6,620 nucleotides of DNA from Planctomycetaceae bacterium. Its GTDB lineage: Bacteria > Planctomycetota > Planctomycetia > Pirellulales > Thermoguttaceae. The notes below the pieces were generated by a model that saw only the letters and a list, made by a program, of their open reading frames with translations, was not told the DNA's origin and did no database searches. This document shows positions 5,950-6,620 of the stretch, one piece after another; position 1 is the first letter of the stretch, and each line of letters starts with the position of its first letter. A program made the position numbers and the translations under genes. The stretch spans positions 1 to 6,620 of the forward strand of contig JAITDV010000421.1 of assembly GCA_031282385.1 (NCBI GenBank), written 5' to 3'.

Positions 5950-6064
5950 TAAAACAACAAAAAGACTTTTTCAGGGACAACTATATATCAATCTTGACGG
6001 AACTTTTGCAAAATGGCATCTCAAACTGTAAATACGAGGGTTTGAAGTATTGAAAATTTCCGAT

Positions 6065-6183
6065 TTTTGTCATATTATCGTATCAAATATTATTTTTCCA
6101 AAAATCGATATGCCGTAAAAACAAGGGTATCATAAATTCAGTTTCAATAATTTCTACATTTTTTGTTTCAAAATATGACAAAA
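6065..6183. repeat. 12-bp perfect inverted repeats bounding a 119-bp segment
   Basis: TTTTGTCATATT (6065-6076) and AATATGACAAAA (6172-6183) are exact complements with 95 bases between them. Inside, CGATTTTTG (6061-6069) also pairs with CAAAAATCG (6099-6107). Because the region is very AT-rich, such pairs can arise by chance. A small non-coding insertion element or two half-sites for a regulator are the alternatives. No flanking target duplication is evident. Confidence 0.25.
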
Positions 6184-6299
6184 TTGAGCAAGATTTAATT
6201 ATAAGCCATTTTAATAAAACTAGTTACAGATTTTGCAAAAATCCAATTATTTATTTGATTAAGTTACACAAATTATTGTCATTAAAACCCAAATACAAT

Positions 6300-6620
6300 A
6301 TGTTCCAACACGTTCTTCTACAAAATTATATTAAACTGAATACGGATAAAATTCATTCAGCGTTTGAGCGTTATGTTCTTTTTTTTCATAACACGGAACG
6401 TCAGGCGTATCTTCGGCAATGTAAAGAAACACAATTTCAGGAAGGTTTTTTGCGTGAACTTTTTGTCAACGTTCTTGGTTATAAACTGTTCCCCGATTCT
6501 GGTTACAATCTTATTACGGAAAAGAAAAACGAAACCAATTCTAAACGGGCTGACGGAGTGATTCTTATTAACGGCGATGTTCGGGTGGTTATCGAACTCA
6601 AAGATACCCGAACAACGGAT
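6300..6620 (+). CDS. N-terminus of a restriction-modification enzyme (type IIG-like, PD-(D/E)XK nuclease part), cut by the right edge
   Basis: ATG 6300 starts a frame that stays open through the last base, giving 107 residues. The order FQEGFLRELFVNVLGY (46-61), RADGVILI (83-90) and VVIELKDTRTTD (96-107) fits the N-terminal nuclease part of large fused restriction-methylase enzymes: E48 in the first helix, D85 before one core strand, and E99-x-K101 at the end of the next form a PD-(D/E)XK site. IELKDTRTTD is the usual lead-in (IELKGTKTxDLD) to the tether region preceding an Eco57I-type adenine methyltransferase. The full protein is probably of the order of a thousand residues, with methylase and target-recognition parts to the right; this is inference. 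The frame is open for some distance upstream, but that part is AT-rich and lacks ATG, so 6300 is preferred. There is no Shine-Dalgarno sequence. It should be cytoplasmic and defend against foreign DNA. Confidence 0.65.
   Translation, partial: MFQHVLLQNYIKLNTDKIHSAFERYVLFFHNTERQAYLRQCKETQFQEGFLRELFVNVLGYKLFPDSGYNLITEKKNETNSKRADGVILINGDVRVVIELKDTRTTD

Larger units (their letters stand above)
5646..6299. other. AT-rich intergenic gap before the right-hand restriction gene
   Basis: About 650 bases without a firm gene. The stretch 5650-5830 is very AT-rich with runs of A and T and nothing readable. From about 5830 to 6053 the base composition is more coding-like, and three frames are open: a minus-strand ORF at 5800-5949 (listed), a plus frame open 5813-6031 without any ATG, and a plus frame 5889-6053. 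At most one is real, or all are shadows of a decayed gene. The last 240 bases hold an inverted-repeat pair (6065-6183, listed) and no clear promoter. Confidence 0.6.

Noticed and set aside
5896..5952. AAGGAG-like site and 13-codon ORF MLKRTRREQVGYH
   Set aside because: Stops after 13 codons with no readable continuation; the AAGGAG falls inside other open frames and is probably chance.
6364..6561. 65-codon plus-strand ORF
   Set aside because: Out of frame inside the restriction enzyme gene starting at 6300, whose nuclease motifs are clear.

Overview
The window is AT-rich bacterial DNA with five recognisable coding loci on alternating strands, unusually long AT-rich gaps, and no sign of a long operon. 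It most likely comes from a low-GC member of the Planctomycetota. Two things point there, both judged from memory of the families: a protein beginning with serial CxxC...CPxC zinc ribbons of the 'MIHFRC..C' type followed by membrane segments, and a fused MetF-MetV methylenetetrahydrofolate reductase. Shine-Dalgarno sequences are mostly absent. No rRNA, tRNA or CRISPR array was seen.

Layout. 1-74: the tail of an upstream gene running in from the left edge. 55-945 (+): a type II restriction endonuclease resembling the Bpu10I family (PD-(D/E)XK fold, ECK motif). 1117-2736 (-): MetF fused to a cysteine-rich MetV-like domain. 2737-3213: an AT-rich gap holding two decayed tandem repeats of intergenic type, a 23-bp near-palindrome, a possible 35-codon ORF and a good sigma70-like promoter. 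3214-3439 (+): a broken gene, frameshifted at a run of six C and then cut off. 3447-3569: a GC-rich 123-bp palindromic repeat built from four tandem hairpins, starting 7 bp after the broken gene's stop. 3738-5531 (-): a four-zinc-ribbon membrane protein, with three 21-bp repeats just upstream of its start. 5646-6299: an AT-rich gap with a possible 49-codon minus-strand ORF competing with plus-strand readings, and a 12-bp inverted-repeat pair. 6300-6620 (+): the N-terminus of a large restriction-modification enzyme (type IIG-like, PD-(D/E)XK nuclease part), cut by the right edge.

How it fits together. The two ends carry unrelated restriction genes. Between them lie one housekeeping one-carbon enzyme, a lineage-typical zinc-ribbon membrane protein, and gene debris with repeat elements. 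This looks like an accessory, insertion-prone chromosomal segment or the edge of a defence island, not one coordinated pathway. The most useful observations are the decayed gene with its C6 frameshift and adjoining hairpin element, the hint that the left-edge gene is a second subunit of a heterodimeric Bpu10I-like enzyme, and the four-ribbon membrane protein of unknown role.
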